Shown piece by piece: positions 36,939-45,595 of a stretch of 64,000 bases of DNA. Position 1 is the stretch's first letter; every line of letters starts with the position of its first letter. Origin of the DNA: Limnobaculum zhutongyuii (GTDB lineage: Bacteria > Pseudomonadota > Gammaproteobacteria > Enterobacterales > Enterobacteriaceae); the NCBI RefSeq assembly GCF_004295645.1, contig NZ_CP034752.1, forward strand, positions 4,567,944-4,631,943. The letters run 5' to 3'. The position numbers and the translations under genes are program-made. The notes beneath the pieces were generated by a model, which was not told where the DNA came from, did no database searches, and was given only the letters and a program-made list of their open reading frames with translations.

Positions 36939-37972
36939 ATGGTTGAACCTAAAAACCACAATCAAAAACTAAGTGCGCTTTTAGCTTCTGTGAAAGAGAA
37001 GGTAAATATCGCGCAGGATCAACAACAGCTGATTGAAGCTATCGAGCTGGTTAAAGCTTTTGGTGGGCCGCTAAAATTTAACCATGGTAAACGCTATGCG
37101 GTGGCGATTGTTGCCGTGCTGGCCGGTTTTATTATTGCCGGTGTTCAATGGTATCAATATCGTCATCTGAGCAGCGGCACCACTATTTTGCTGGTGTTGC
37201 TGGCAATAACGGCGATCGCCATGATGGTTTGGAGCTGGCGTAAAAACAGTTCCATCAGCAATCTGGCAGATGAGCTGTTTCAACAGGATTTACTGTTTGA
37301 TAACGGCCTGCAACAGGTAAGTGTTGAACCAGAAGAAGCGGCAAGCGAATTGATGTCACGGTTTCATGAGTTCAATCGTGGCAACTATTCCCAGGAGATT
37401 AAAGCACTTTTCAGGGGCATTATCAGGGAAAAGAGCATGCCTTTGACTATCACTTTTACCATTTCCACTATGTGGATAAGCGTACTACGGTAACCACGGA
37501 CAGCAAGGGAAGGCCCAGAACTCGCACTACCTACGATCATTACGATCGTTATGGTATCTATTTACCCTTTAACTACGTCAACAATCTGGCGCTGGTTGGT
37601 AAATCTGTTAGCGGGTTGTCAGGCTCCACCTATAAGCCAGCCTCTAACCGGTTTAATAAACTCTATCGAGTGGTTGGCGATAGTGAAATGACCGCGGCTA
37701 AATTCCTTAAGCCTGCTTTGGTACTTGCCTGCGAGGAGATAGCCGGAACACTGAGTGAACTGAATTTTGAGTTCAATCCGCAGGCTGAATTGTGCATGTC
37801 TTTCAGGGACAGCGATGTCATTACGTTGCCAAGAAGCAGCGACTTTAACGCGCCTGATGATTTTATTCAGTTAATCAGACAACATAATGAACTGCCAAAG
37901 CTGAAAACAGCATTAGCGCATATAGAAACTTTAATGGTCTATTCAGACAGTAACTTCAGGAAAACCACATAA
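36939..37972 (+). pseudogene. DUF3137-type membrane protein gene with a single-base frameshift
   Basis: The first part (36939 to about 37412) encodes a soluble N-terminus, two transmembrane helices (about residues 49-66 and 77-95) and the start of a C-terminal domain. The frame then ends at 37493, while the following frame encodes an uninterrupted continuation (FDYHFYHFHYVDK... to 37972). Joining them requires one extra base in the CTTTTC run near 37408-37412. The product would be a DUF3137-like protein of about 344 residues, a family often found beside lemA, as here (1-base overlap with the next lemA gene). The break may be a real mutation or a homopolymer error. Confidence 0.75.
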
Positions 37973-38544
37973 TGTTAGAGCTATGGATCCCTTTAGGCAT
38001 CATCGTACTGGTGATTATTATTGGTATCGTGATTTATAACGGTATCGTTAGCCGCATGAACGCCGTTGCCCGCGCCTGGGCTGATGTGGTGGTTCAGGAA
38101 CGGCAAAAAAACAACATTATTCCCGATCTGGAGAAGATTGCGGCTCAATACAGCCAATATGAATCATCCATTATGGCTAAGGTTACGGAACTGCGTACTT
38201 CACTGAATCGCTTGAATACCGAAGATATGGATTTGACGACGCTGTCAGAAACCCGGACTAAAACCAGCAGTCTGCTAAGTGGTTTGTATGCAGTAGCCGA
38301 AAACTACCCGGATCTGAAGGCTTCATCGTTGTATAACAATGTGATGGCTGAAATTTCGGAACAGCAGGAAAACATCGGTGCCGCTATCCGTATCTTTAAT
38401 CAGAATGTGGAAGACTTTAATAACGGTATTGAAGTGGTTCCTAATTCTCTGATTAATAGCTTGTTTAATAAGAAGAGAAAGTTGAAGACGTTTAGTGATG
38501 CGCAGGCGGAGAGTGGGTTTGAGTATCGGCCGGATATACATTGA
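37972..38544 (+). CDS. LemA family membrane protein (second of three)
   Basis: 190 residues. N-terminal transmembrane helix (about 5-24), then the LemA domain: YNGIVSRMNAVARAWADVVV, QERQKNNIIPDLEKI, ENYPDLKASS, and AAIRIFNQNVEDFNNGIEVVPN. The RAWAD/RQKNNIIP wording places it in the canonical LemA branch and differs from the other two copies here. Start overlaps the DUF3137 stop by 1 base (TAATG). Confidence 0.9.
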   Translation: MLELWIPLGIIVLVIIIGIVIYNGIVSRMNAVARAWADVVVQERQKNNIIPDLEKIAAQYSQYESSIMAKVTELRTSLNRLNTEDMDLTTLSETRTKTSSLLSGLYAVAENYPDLKASSLYNNVMAEISEQQENIGAAIRIFNQNVEDFNNGIEVVPNSLINSLFNKKRKLKTFSDAQAESGFEYRPDIH

Positions 38545-38560
38545 TGGAAGTTGGTCGCTT

Positions 38561-38981
38561 TTGAATGTTTGGTCTGGTGTAAGTTTCGCCGCTTTAAGAG
38601 TTGTGTTTGTCTTGGCCGTGGAGTTTGCGTCGAGCAAAGGGGCGTTGGGGTGAACGCCCCTCTGCACTCCCCGCACCTGCGCAGCCGACTGTTGACCGCC
38701 GCGTTGCGGCGGCAACCTCAGCCAATAAAAAAGCCAACGCACCGGCGCAGAGCCGCTCCCGACGTCGTTGTTTGAATGTTTGGTCCGGCTTAAGTTTCGC
38801 CGCTTTAAGTGCTGTGTTTATCTTGGTAGTGGAGCTTGCGTCGAGCAAAGGGGCGTTGGGGCGAACGCCCCTCTGCACTCCCCGCGCCTGCGCAGCCGAC
38901 TGTTGACCGCCGCGTTGCGGCGGCAACCTCAGCCAATAAAAAAGCCAACGCACCGGCGCAGAGCCGCTCCCGACGTCGCTG
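38561..38981. repeat. Tandem duplication of a 211-bp unit
   Basis: The first copy (38561-38771) and second copy (38772-about 38981) are nearly identical, with a few substitutions concentrated at the start. Each unit contains GGGGCGTT/AACGCCCC and CCGCCGC/GCGGCGG inverted repeats. Confidence 0.9.
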
Positions 38982-39056
38982 CGCCTCGACCAACATCCAT
39001 GTTGGTCGTGCTACTTTTTTATTGGCTGAGGCAACATTCGGATGCTTTAACCTGAA

Positions 39057-39123
39057 GGGCAAAGGGCAAAGGGCAAAGGGCAAAGGGCAAAGGGCAAAGG
39101 GCAAAGGGCAAAGGGCAAAGGGC
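39057..39123. repeat. GGGCAAA heptamer tandem array, about 9.6 copies
   Basis: Nine perfect GGGCAAA units followed by GGGC. A seven-base unit would shift any reading frame, and no gene crosses it. Confidence 0.95.
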
Positions 39124-39584
39124 TAAATATAAAAATAAATGTCTGAACGAATCATCTGGCTGGCAGTTAACATTGTTAATTGTCGGGAGAGGGTGCCGTG
39201 GGGGTCGACTTGGCGTAAGCCAACGACAAACAGGCAAAGCCTGTTTGAACAGCGCTTGCGCTGGCCCGAAGGGTGAAACACCGCAAGGTGTTTCATAACA
39301 GCCCGTAGGCAGCCTAGGCCCGACATACTCTGGACTTATGTATGGGTGGTCTTCCGGCCGAGCACAGAGATAATATGAACATACTGGTCTTTACGGCCGG
39401 AATATCCTCAGGTTCCAACTATCCAAAAGCCAATCGTCGGCAAGGCCGACGTACACATAGCTTAAGTACAAACGATCTTCCAGCCGGAATACCCACCGCA
39501 GCCAATAGTAAAAGTGCCAATTGGCGGGCTTAGCCCGCCGAACACCAGAATCAAAAGCAGATGGGCTTCCAACCAAAATATGAC

Positions 39585-41321
39585 TTAATACCCCGCCGCT
39601 AAATCATCCTTCGATCTCGGATCCGCTGCCCCAAACAGTCCTTCCGGTGTCACTACAATACTCTGTGTGCTGCCCATTGTTGGTTTGACGCTGACTTTAT
39701 GACCCTTCTTCTCTAACAGTTTAATGGTGTCGATACCAATGCCTTTCTCAACCCGGATCTCTTCCGGCAACCACTGATGGTGAATTCGTGGTGCGTTTGT
39801 GGCTTCGGCGATATTCATATTGAACTCGATAGTATTGAGGACAATCTGTAATACCGTGGTAATAATGCGGCTGCCGCCAGGGCTACCGGTGACCAGAACC
39901 ACTTTACCGTCCTGAGTGACAATAGTGGGTGACATGGACGACAGCGGACGTTTACCAGCCTGGACCGCATTGGCTTCGCCGCCGATTAAACCGTATACGT
40001 TAGGAACGCCGGGCTTGGCAGAAAAGTCGTCCATTTGGTTGTTTAACAAAATGCCGCTTTTTCCTGCCACAATACCGCTACCAAAGTTAGTATTCAGGGT
40101 ATAGGTTACCGCAACGGCATTGCCCTGAGAGTCAACCACCGAGTAGTGGGTGGTTTGGTCGCTTTCATATGGCTCCAGCTTGCCCGGTTTGATGGCGCTG
40201 GATGGGTTAGCTTTATCCAGATGAATTTGTGACGCCAGTTGTTTAGCGTATTTCTTACTGGTCAGCGCGCTAACCGGTACTTTAACGAAGTCAGGATCCC
40301 CCAGATATTCTGAGCGGTCGGCATAGGCATACTTCATGGCTTCTGACATGACGTGAATAGCATCAGCGCTGTTTTGGCCCATGGATTTCAAATCAAAGTT
40401 TTCCAGAATATTCAGAATCTGAATAATATGAATACCGCCAGAAGATGGAGCTGGCATTGAGTAGATCTCATAGCCTTTGTAGGTACCGGAAACTGGCGTG
40501 CGCTCAACGGCTTTATACGTCGCCAGATCTTGTTTGGTAATCAGGCCACCATTCTTTGCCATCTCATCGGCTATTTCATCAGCAATCTTTCCCTGATAAA
40601 AAGCAGCAGGGCCGTTAGCGGCAATTAAACTCAGGCTGTTTGCCAGATCGGTCTGAACCAGCGTTTCGCCCTTTTTCCACGGGGTGCCATCTGGCTTAAT
40701 GAAAATAGCGCGGCTATTAGGGTTATCAAGTAAAACTTCCCGACCGTAAACCTCTAAGTCATCTGCCAGCGCATCGTTGACCACAACGCCCTCTTTTGCC
40801 AGCTTAATTGCCGGTTTCAGCAACTCAGCCACCGGCATTGAGCCATATTTCTCATTGGCTAAAGCAAAACCGGCAACGGTGCCAGGAACGCCTGAGGCTA
40901 AATGGCTGGTGAGTGATTTTTTGCTGTCAGCATTGCCTTTCTCATCCAGAAACATATCCCGCGTCGCTTTTGATGGCGCCATTTCCCGGAAATCGATAGC
41001 GGTTGTTTTGCCATCTTTAGTACGAATAAGCATAAAGCCACCACCGCCAATATTTCCGGCTTGTGGGTGGGTAACCGCAAGGGTATATCCAATGGCAACG
41101 GCCGCATCAACGGCATTACCACCCTGTTTAAGTACCTCGACCCCTACCTGCGTTGCCGTGTTATTCACGGAGGAAACCATACCGTTTTTCGCATAAACCG
41201 GGTGGAAGATATCCTCTTCAACACCGTAGGAGACGACTTTTGCCGCTAGTGTTCCCTGCCAAAACAGCAGAAAAGCTAAGATCAGATATCGCACACTGCC
41301 TTTTCTTAACATACTCAACAT
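39585..41321 (-). CDS. ggt: Gamma-glutamyltransferase (glutathione hydrolase) precursor
   Basis: 578 residues. Signal peptide at about 1-27 (LILAFLLFWQGTLAAK), then the Ntn-hydrolase proenzyme. The autoprocessing/catalytic Thr is Thr391 in DQTTHYSVVD, the same number as in E. coli, and GSPGGSRI supplies the oxyanion/substrate loop. The periplasmic enzyme hydrolyses glutathione and transfers gamma-glutamyl groups. Stands alone; faces the noncoding spacer at its 3' end. Confidence 0.95.
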   Translation of the reverse strand: MLSMLRKGSVRYLILAFLLFWQGTLAAKVVSYGVEEDIFHPVYAKNGMVSSVNNTATQVGVEVLKQGGNAVDAAVAIGYTLAVTHPQAGNIGGGGFMLIRTKDGKTTAIDFREMAPSKATRDMFLDEKGNADSKKSLTSHLASGVPGTVAGFALANEKYGSMPVAELLKPAIKLAKEGVVVNDALADDLEVYGREVLLDNPNSRAIFIKPDGTPWKKGETLVQTDLANSLSLIAANGPAAFYQGKIADEIADEMAKNGGLITKQDLATYKAVERTPVSGTYKGYEIYSMPAPSSGGIHIIQILNILENFDLKSMGQNSADAIHVMSEAMKYAYADRSEYLGDPDFVKVPVSALTSKKYAKQLASQIHLDKANPSSAIKPGKLEPYESDQTTHYSVVDSQGNAVAVTYTLNTNFGSGIVAGKSGILLNNQMDDFSAKPGVPNVYGLIGGEANAVQAGKRPLSSMSPTIVTQDGKVVLVTGSPGGSRIITTVLQIVLNTIEFNMNIAEATNAPRIHHQWLPEEIRVEKGIGIDTIKLLEKKGHKVSVKPTMGSTQSIVVTPEGLFGAADPRSKDDLAAGY

Positions 41322-41495
41322 AACGTTTCCTCTGTGATGAAATAGCCTGATTTTGTAACAATAAATTTACATTAGAGGATTATTTAGACTTTGACCAGCA
41401 AAGAAATGGTAAGAATAGGGGCAGAAATTTGGGGAACATCACGTTTTAAAACAAAACTGGCATTTTGTAATAATAACCGATGGAACAAAAATAGA

Positions 41496-41516
41496 TTCAG
41501 GGGCATTGCCCCTGAA
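41496..41516 (-). terminator. Terminator after the GFA-family gene
   Basis: A 9-base perfect stem with a 3-base loop (41496-41504 with 41508-41516), followed on the minus strand by TCTATTTTT, just downstream of the stop at 41525. Confidence 0.7.
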
Positions 41517-41524
41517 CTTTACTC

Positions 41525-41920
41525 TTAAGGGCGTTCTTCAAACTTTGGATTATCATCACACAGATCTTCCCACTCGGCTTTTGACGCGGTGAAGATATGC
41601 ATTTTTTCTGTTGGGTTGATGGGGGTATCCAGCGTTCCTATGCGCAGGCGATAGGCTTCGGGTTGATTATCTCTGGCGCTGTAGAGTGGAGAACCACACT
41701 CACCACAGAAAATACGATGAACTCCCGGGGTAGACGAAAAGCTTTTTAGACACTCTCTGCCGGTCAGCAGGGTGAATTTGTCAGAATGAATCAGCGCAGC
41801 GGAATTAAATGCCGTTCCGGTTGCTTTACGACACTTAGAGCAGTGACAGAAAAACAGCTGGTCAATAGGTTCATCTAATTGATAGGTTACTGTGCCGCAC
41901 AGGCAACTGCCTTTTAACAT
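41525..41920 (-). CDS. GFA family (CENP-V-like) zinc protein
   Basis: 131 residues from the ATG at 41920, preceded by GGAGCG at a good distance; the frame is open further upstream. Glutathione-dependent formaldehyde-activating enzyme-like fold with zinc ligands in GSCLCGTVTY, CHCSKCRKATG and CGECGSPLY. Most members have no proven glutathione or formaldehyde activity, so only the fold is assigned. Separate transcript with its own terminator. Confidence 0.88.
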   Translation of the reverse strand: MLKGSCLCGTVTYQLDEPIDQLFFCHCSKCRKATGTAFNSAALIHSDKFTLLTGRECLKSFSSTPGVHRIFCGECGSPLYSARDNQPEAYRLRIGTLDTPINPTEKMHIFTASKAEWEDLCDDNPKFEERP

Positions 41921-42009
41921 GGTACGCTCCGGATTGATAATCACTGATAGATTAAAATATATACTGATTGACTGATGCTGCAAATTGAACAACAGCTGTC
42001 TTTATCGCA

Positions 42010-43002
42010 TCAGGCCCTTTGCCAGTGGGTTGTAGCCCATTGCGCTCGTTGTTCATCAGATAAGAAAGTCCATGCCACAATACGGCTGGCTTTCTGCCCC
42101 TGAGCCATATCAATCGTTTTTATCTCAGTGACTCCTGCATAACGCAGGGCGTGATACAGAACGGGCAACGTGGTTTTTTTCGATACCAACGTGGTAAACC
42201 ACAGGCACTGTTGAGCAAAGGTTGCGCTTTCCTGTGTCATTTGGCGCACAAACTGCTCCTCTCCCCCTTCACACCAAAGCTCATGGTTTTTACCGCCAAA
42301 ATTGAGCACTGGCTTATCATCATTTTTCAGATGGCCGAGATTACGCTGTTTTTTCAGGTTAACCGCTTCGGCTTCCTGGGCGGAAGCATGGAACGGAGGA
42401 TTACACAGGGTAATATCAAACCGGTCAGTGGGTTTAATGATGCCATTGAAAATTCGCTCAGCTTCTTTTTGCAGGCGGATATCCAATGCTTTTGCCAGAT
42501 TACGGTTGGCTTCTGCAAGAAGTCTGGCGCTGCTAACCGATACCGGGTCGATATCCGTACCCACAAACTTCCAGCCATAACTGATATGACCAATAATCGG
42601 ATAGATGGCGTTAGCACCCACGCCAATATCCAGCGCATGTACTGCATTACCGCGTGGAACCTGCCCGCTATTGTTTTGTGCCAGAATATCTGCCAGATAG
42701 TGAATGTAGTCAGCCCGACCGGGAATCGGCGGACAAAGATAACCGGCCGGAATATCCCACTGTTCTATACGGTAAAAGTGCTTCAACAGCGCTTTATTCA
42801 ACATTTTTACCGCAGCCGGATCGGAAAAATTGACTGAAAGGTCGCCATATTTATTGGGTGATACAAAAGGGGCAAGTTCGGGGCAGCTAGCTATCAGCGC
42901 AGGGAAGTCATAGCGTTGGCGATGCAGATTACGCGGGTGCAATTCTGATTTTTGCGTCGGAAACGGCTTTTTAGATGGCGTCATAGTGGTGTCAGCTACC
43001 AT
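42010..43002 (-). CDS. rlmF: 23S rRNA (adenine(1618)-N6)-methyltransferase
   Basis: 330 residues, or 324 from the ATG at 42984; no ribosome binding site decides. Matches RlmF/YbiN: LHPRNLHRQRYDF, CPPIPGRADYIH, SAM motif LDIGVGANAIYP, catalytic NPPFHASA, GGKNHELWCEGGE and QGQKASRIVAWTF. It methylates A1618 of 23S rRNA. Single gene. Confidence 0.93.
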   Translation of the reverse strand: MVADTTMTPSKKPFPTQKSELHPRNLHRQRYDFPALIASCPELAPFVSPNKYGDLSVNFSDPAAVKMLNKALLKHFYRIEQWDIPAGYLCPPIPGRADYIHYLADILAQNNSGQVPRGNAVHALDIGVGANAIYPIIGHISYGWKFVGTDIDPVSVSSARLLAEANRNLAKALDIRLQKEAERIFNGIIKPTDRFDITLCNPPFHASAQEAEAVNLKKQRNLGHLKNDDKPVLNFGGKNHELWCEGGEEQFVRQMTQESATFAQQCLWFTTLVSKKTTLPVLYHALRYAGVTEIKTIDMAQGQKASRIVAWTFLSDEQRAQWATTHWQRA

Positions 43003-43099
43003 TGCAGAAGGTGAAATGTCAGGTTCAGTTAACTGAACCGCAATGGGAGCATTGTACGTGAATTAGAAACCGACTGGCAGAAGAAATCGGTTTAGTGCC

Positions 43100-44029
43100 T
43101 CAGGTGATTTTCTTCACCCGATTAACCAGATAAATACCGGTACAAACCAGTACCAACGCCACCGCATATTTCCATTGGAAAATATTCTCTTTCAGTAGCA
43201 GTGCCGATAGTGCAGTGCCGGATACCGGGATCAGGAAGTTAAACGGAACGACCATTCCCACACGGTTATATTTCAGCAGAATGCTCCAGAGTGAGAAGGC
43301 CATAGAGGAAAGCAGCACCATATAGGCCAATAGCAGAACAGAAGTTAAATCAAAGCCGGTCAGGCGACCACCACACAGGAAGCCAACAGCGGTCAGAACC
43401 ACGCCACCAATGGTTAGCTGGTAACCGGTCATCACACCGGGCTCCATAGTTTGGGAAATTCGTTTGCCATAAATACTGGTGGCGGACAAAACAAAAGCCG
43501 CCAGCATCACCAGCCCTTCCCCTCTGAGGGTAAAGTGAAAATTCATCAGGCTGCCGTTGAAGTTTACTATCAGTACGCCAGCGAACCCAAACAGGCAGCC
43601 CAACAGTTTATTCATCGAAATACGGTCATTCTTATAGATAAAGTGCGCCATGATGACGCTAAAAAAAGTGCCTGTAGCGTTAATTATTGATCCATTAGCC
43701 CCGGATACCGCTGAGAGGCCAACATAGAAAAAGATATATTGGATAGTGGTTTGCGTGAGCCCCAGCAGGGTTAACTGCCCAAACTGAATTCGATTCATAC
43801 GGGCAATGGGTTTGCCCGTAATAGCCGCCAGAGCCAATAACACCAGACCAGCCAGAGTAAAGCGATAACCGGCAAACAGGATCTGTGAAGGGATATCATC
43901 AGCGGTAATATTCAACAGGGCATAGCCCATTTTGATCGCCGGATAGGCGCTGCCCCAAAGCAGGCAGCAAAAAGCAGCCGTCAGGTAAACTACGTGTTTT
44001 TGGGTAAAGAATACGCTTTTGTCCTGCAC
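43100..44029 (-). CDS. EamA/DMT family transporter
   Basis: 309 residues with ten predicted transmembrane helices in two EamA repeats; typical motifs are CCLLWGSAYPAIKMGY at the N-terminus, AVSGANGSIINATG, and VVPFNFLIPVSGTALSALLLKE in the second half. Substrate unknown (metabolite or amino-acid exporter in most relatives). Single gene. Confidence 0.88.
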   Translation of the reverse strand: MQDKSVFFTQKHVVYLTAAFCCLLWGSAYPAIKMGYALLNITADDIPSQILFAGYRFTLAGLVLLALAAITGKPIARMNRIQFGQLTLLGLTQTTIQYIFFYVGLSAVSGANGSIINATGTFFSVIMAHFIYKNDRISMNKLLGCLFGFAGVLIVNFNGSLMNFHFTLRGEGLVMLAAFVLSATSIYGKRISQTMEPGVMTGYQLTIGGVVLTAVGFLCGGRLTGFDLTSVLLLAYMVLLSSMAFSLWSILLKYNRVGMVVPFNFLIPVSGTALSALLLKENIFQWKYAVALVLVCTGIYLVNRVKKIT

Positions 44030-44148
44030 GGCGGCGTTCCTGTTTGACGATAAAATAAGACGCTAATATTAATACGTTAGCCGCACATGCTGGACGAATT
44101 GAAACGGTATTTCAAGTTTTAAAATCAACCAGATGGAATTGGAGAGAA

Positions 44149-44541
44149 TTACCGCGACTTCTTCTTCTTTTTTGGCGTGGCCTTTTTAACGTCATTCTCT
44201 TTTAGCGGTGTTATATCACCCATCAGACTGACCAATCTCTGGTGATTAAACATCACAAATACCGTACAGGCGATAACAATCACGACCCAGGAAAAGAAGA
44301 TATGCATACCGGCAATGCCGGAAAAAGCAAAAATCATACAGACAATAAATCCGGGAAACAGCGCCAGTGCCAGACCTCCGGCAATAATGCCGAAGAAAGT
44401 CTTCAATAAAGGAAGGCGAATAAATAACGCAATAATAAAAGCGGCTATCAGTACGCCAAACGAGGCAACAAACGCCATCATCGCCGGTTCATTTTCAATA
44501 AATCGGGTAAAACCAAACAGCTCAAAGGGTAATTCCATCAT
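44149..44541 (-). CDS. Small membrane protein, duplicate B
   Basis: 130 residues, with about four hydrophobic helices and a Lys-rich tail (KKKKKSR). About 70 percent identical by eye to the product of 44655-45041, including FELFGFTR.IENEP and FSGIAGMHIFFSWVV. Unknown family. The spacer between the two copies contains a decayed copy of the neighbouring lemA 3' end. Confidence 0.75.
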   Translation of the reverse strand: MMELPFELFGFTRFIENEPAMMAFVASFGVLIAAFIIALFIRLPLLKTFFGIIAGGLALALFPGFIVCMIFAFSGIAGMHIFFSWVVIVIACTVFVMFNHQRLVSLMGDITPLKENDVKKATPKKKKKSR

Positions 44542-44544
44542 ATA

Positions 44545-44654
44545 GTTTCTCTCCCTCAGTGATGTTCAATGATGAGTAGGTTTAATCGCCGGTAGTTTGA
44601 CCCGAATTATATTTAACTATCTGAAGGCCGAAGATATATAGCGCCATGCTTTGG
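44545..44654 (-). pseudogene. Decayed duplicate of the lemA 3' end
   Basis: This stretch aligns, with changes, to the final part of the lemA gene at about 45045-45170 (shared CTCTCCCTCAGTGAT and CTTTGGTTAAA blocks) but no longer encodes protein. It marks the left half of a tandem duplication that also produced the two small membrane genes. Confidence 0.7.
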
Positions 44655-45041
44655 TTAAATTTCTCTATTTTTTGAGGGGATAAACGATCGCAGAATACCT
44701 TTTACCTCCACAACATCGCTCAGGGTGACAGTGACCCTTTGATAATTAAGCAGCATAAACAATATACAGGCGATAACAATCACGACCCAGGAGAAAAAGA
44801 TATGCATACCGGCAATACCGGAAAAGGCAAAAATCATACAGACTGCAAATCCGGGAAACAGCGCCAGGGCAAGCCCTCCGGCAATAATGCCGAAGATGGT
44901 GTTTAATAGTGGAAGGCGACTTAATAAAGCAAAAATACAAGCCGTTATCAGTACACCAAATGAGGCAACAAATGCCATTCTTGCCGGTTCATTTTCAATC
45001 AACCGGGTAAAACCAAACAGCTCAAAGGGTAATTCCATCAT
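44655..45041 (-). CDS. Small membrane protein, duplicate A
   Basis: 128 residues; four hydrophobic helices, with a tail that differs from its duplicate (FIPSKNREI). Its start overlaps the lemA stop by 20 bases, so it belongs to the GIDE-lemA operon. Function unknown; possibly an accessory of the LemA/GIDE complex. Confidence 0.77.
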   Translation of the reverse strand: MMELPFELFGFTRLIENEPARMAFVASFGVLITACIFALLSRLPLLNTIFGIIAGGLALALFPGFAVCMIFAFSGIAGMHIFFSWVVIVIACILFMLLNYQRVTVTLSDVVEVKGILRSFIPSKNREI

Positions 45042-45582
45042 ATTGCTTCTCTCCCTCAGTGATATTTAATAATGAGCGGGTCTGGTAGCCCAGCAGTTTG
45101 GCCAGAATGAGATTGGGAAATTCCTGAATGCCAATGTTATAGAGCATCACGCTTTGGTTAAAAAATTCCCTGCGATCGGCGATGCGATTTTCCAGCAGAG
45201 AGAGGCGCTGTTGTAATGCAGTTAGATTGTGTATCGCTTTTAGTTCCGGATAGTTTTCTGCCAGCATAAAAACTTGTTTTAGCAGTACATCGGTTTGATT
45301 GGTCGCCTGAACTTTTTCTTCAGTTTTTCGACTGGTTAGATAACGGCTGCGTAATTGGGCTAGCTGAATAAACAGCTCACTTTGATGTGTCATTACCTTT
45401 TCTGCCACTTTAATCAGCTCCGGTATTTCATCTGCCCGTTGTTTCAGTAACACATCGATATTGGCAAAGGATTTTTCCACATAGTTTTTGAGGGTAACAA
45501 TTTTGTTATACAGCACGACCAGATAGCGAACTATCAGTAGGGCCAGTACCACAACAATGACTAGTGCAATCAGTGAATTCAT
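45022..45582 (-). CDS. LemA family membrane protein (third of three)
   Basis: 186 residues; N-terminal transmembrane helix (about 3-23), then YNKIVTLKNYVEKSFANIDV, LKQRADEIPELI, ENYPELKAIHN and RREFFNQSVMLYNIG. It is closer to the LemA at 32246 than to the one at 37972 (shared SFANIDVxLKQRADxIP). Lies 13 bases after the GIDE-domain gene. Confidence 0.9.
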   Translation of the reverse strand: MNSLIALVIVVVLALLIVRYLVVLYNKIVTLKNYVEKSFANIDVLLKQRADEIPELIKVAEKVMTHQSELFIQLAQLRSRYLTSRKTEEKVQATNQTDVLLKQVFMLAENYPELKAIHNLTALQQRLSLLENRIADRREFFNQSVMLYNIGIQEFPNLILAKLLGYQTRSLLNITEGEKQYDGITL

Positions 45583-45595
45583 TCCATTTATCCCG

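Larger units (their letters stand above)
38545..39584. other. 1-kb noncoding, hairpin- and repeat-rich spacer
   Basis: No credible gene; the open frames here follow the repeats and change frame between copies. It holds a 211-bp tandem duplication (38561-38981), a GGGCAAA heptamer array (39057-39123) and many short perfect hairpins with 2-4 base loops: 39210-39223, 39230-39244, 39250-39263, 39275-39294, 39435-39451 and 39523-39539. It is more GC-rich than its neighbours. Confidence 0.8.

Noticed and set aside
39057..39123. Possible CRISPR-like array
   Set aside because: Units are seven bases with no spacers and no cas genes are nearby.
38551..39126. Several overlapping open frames of 70-120 codons
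   Set aside because: They arise from the 211-bp duplication and heptamer array, appear on both strands, change frame between copies and encode low-complexity sequence.
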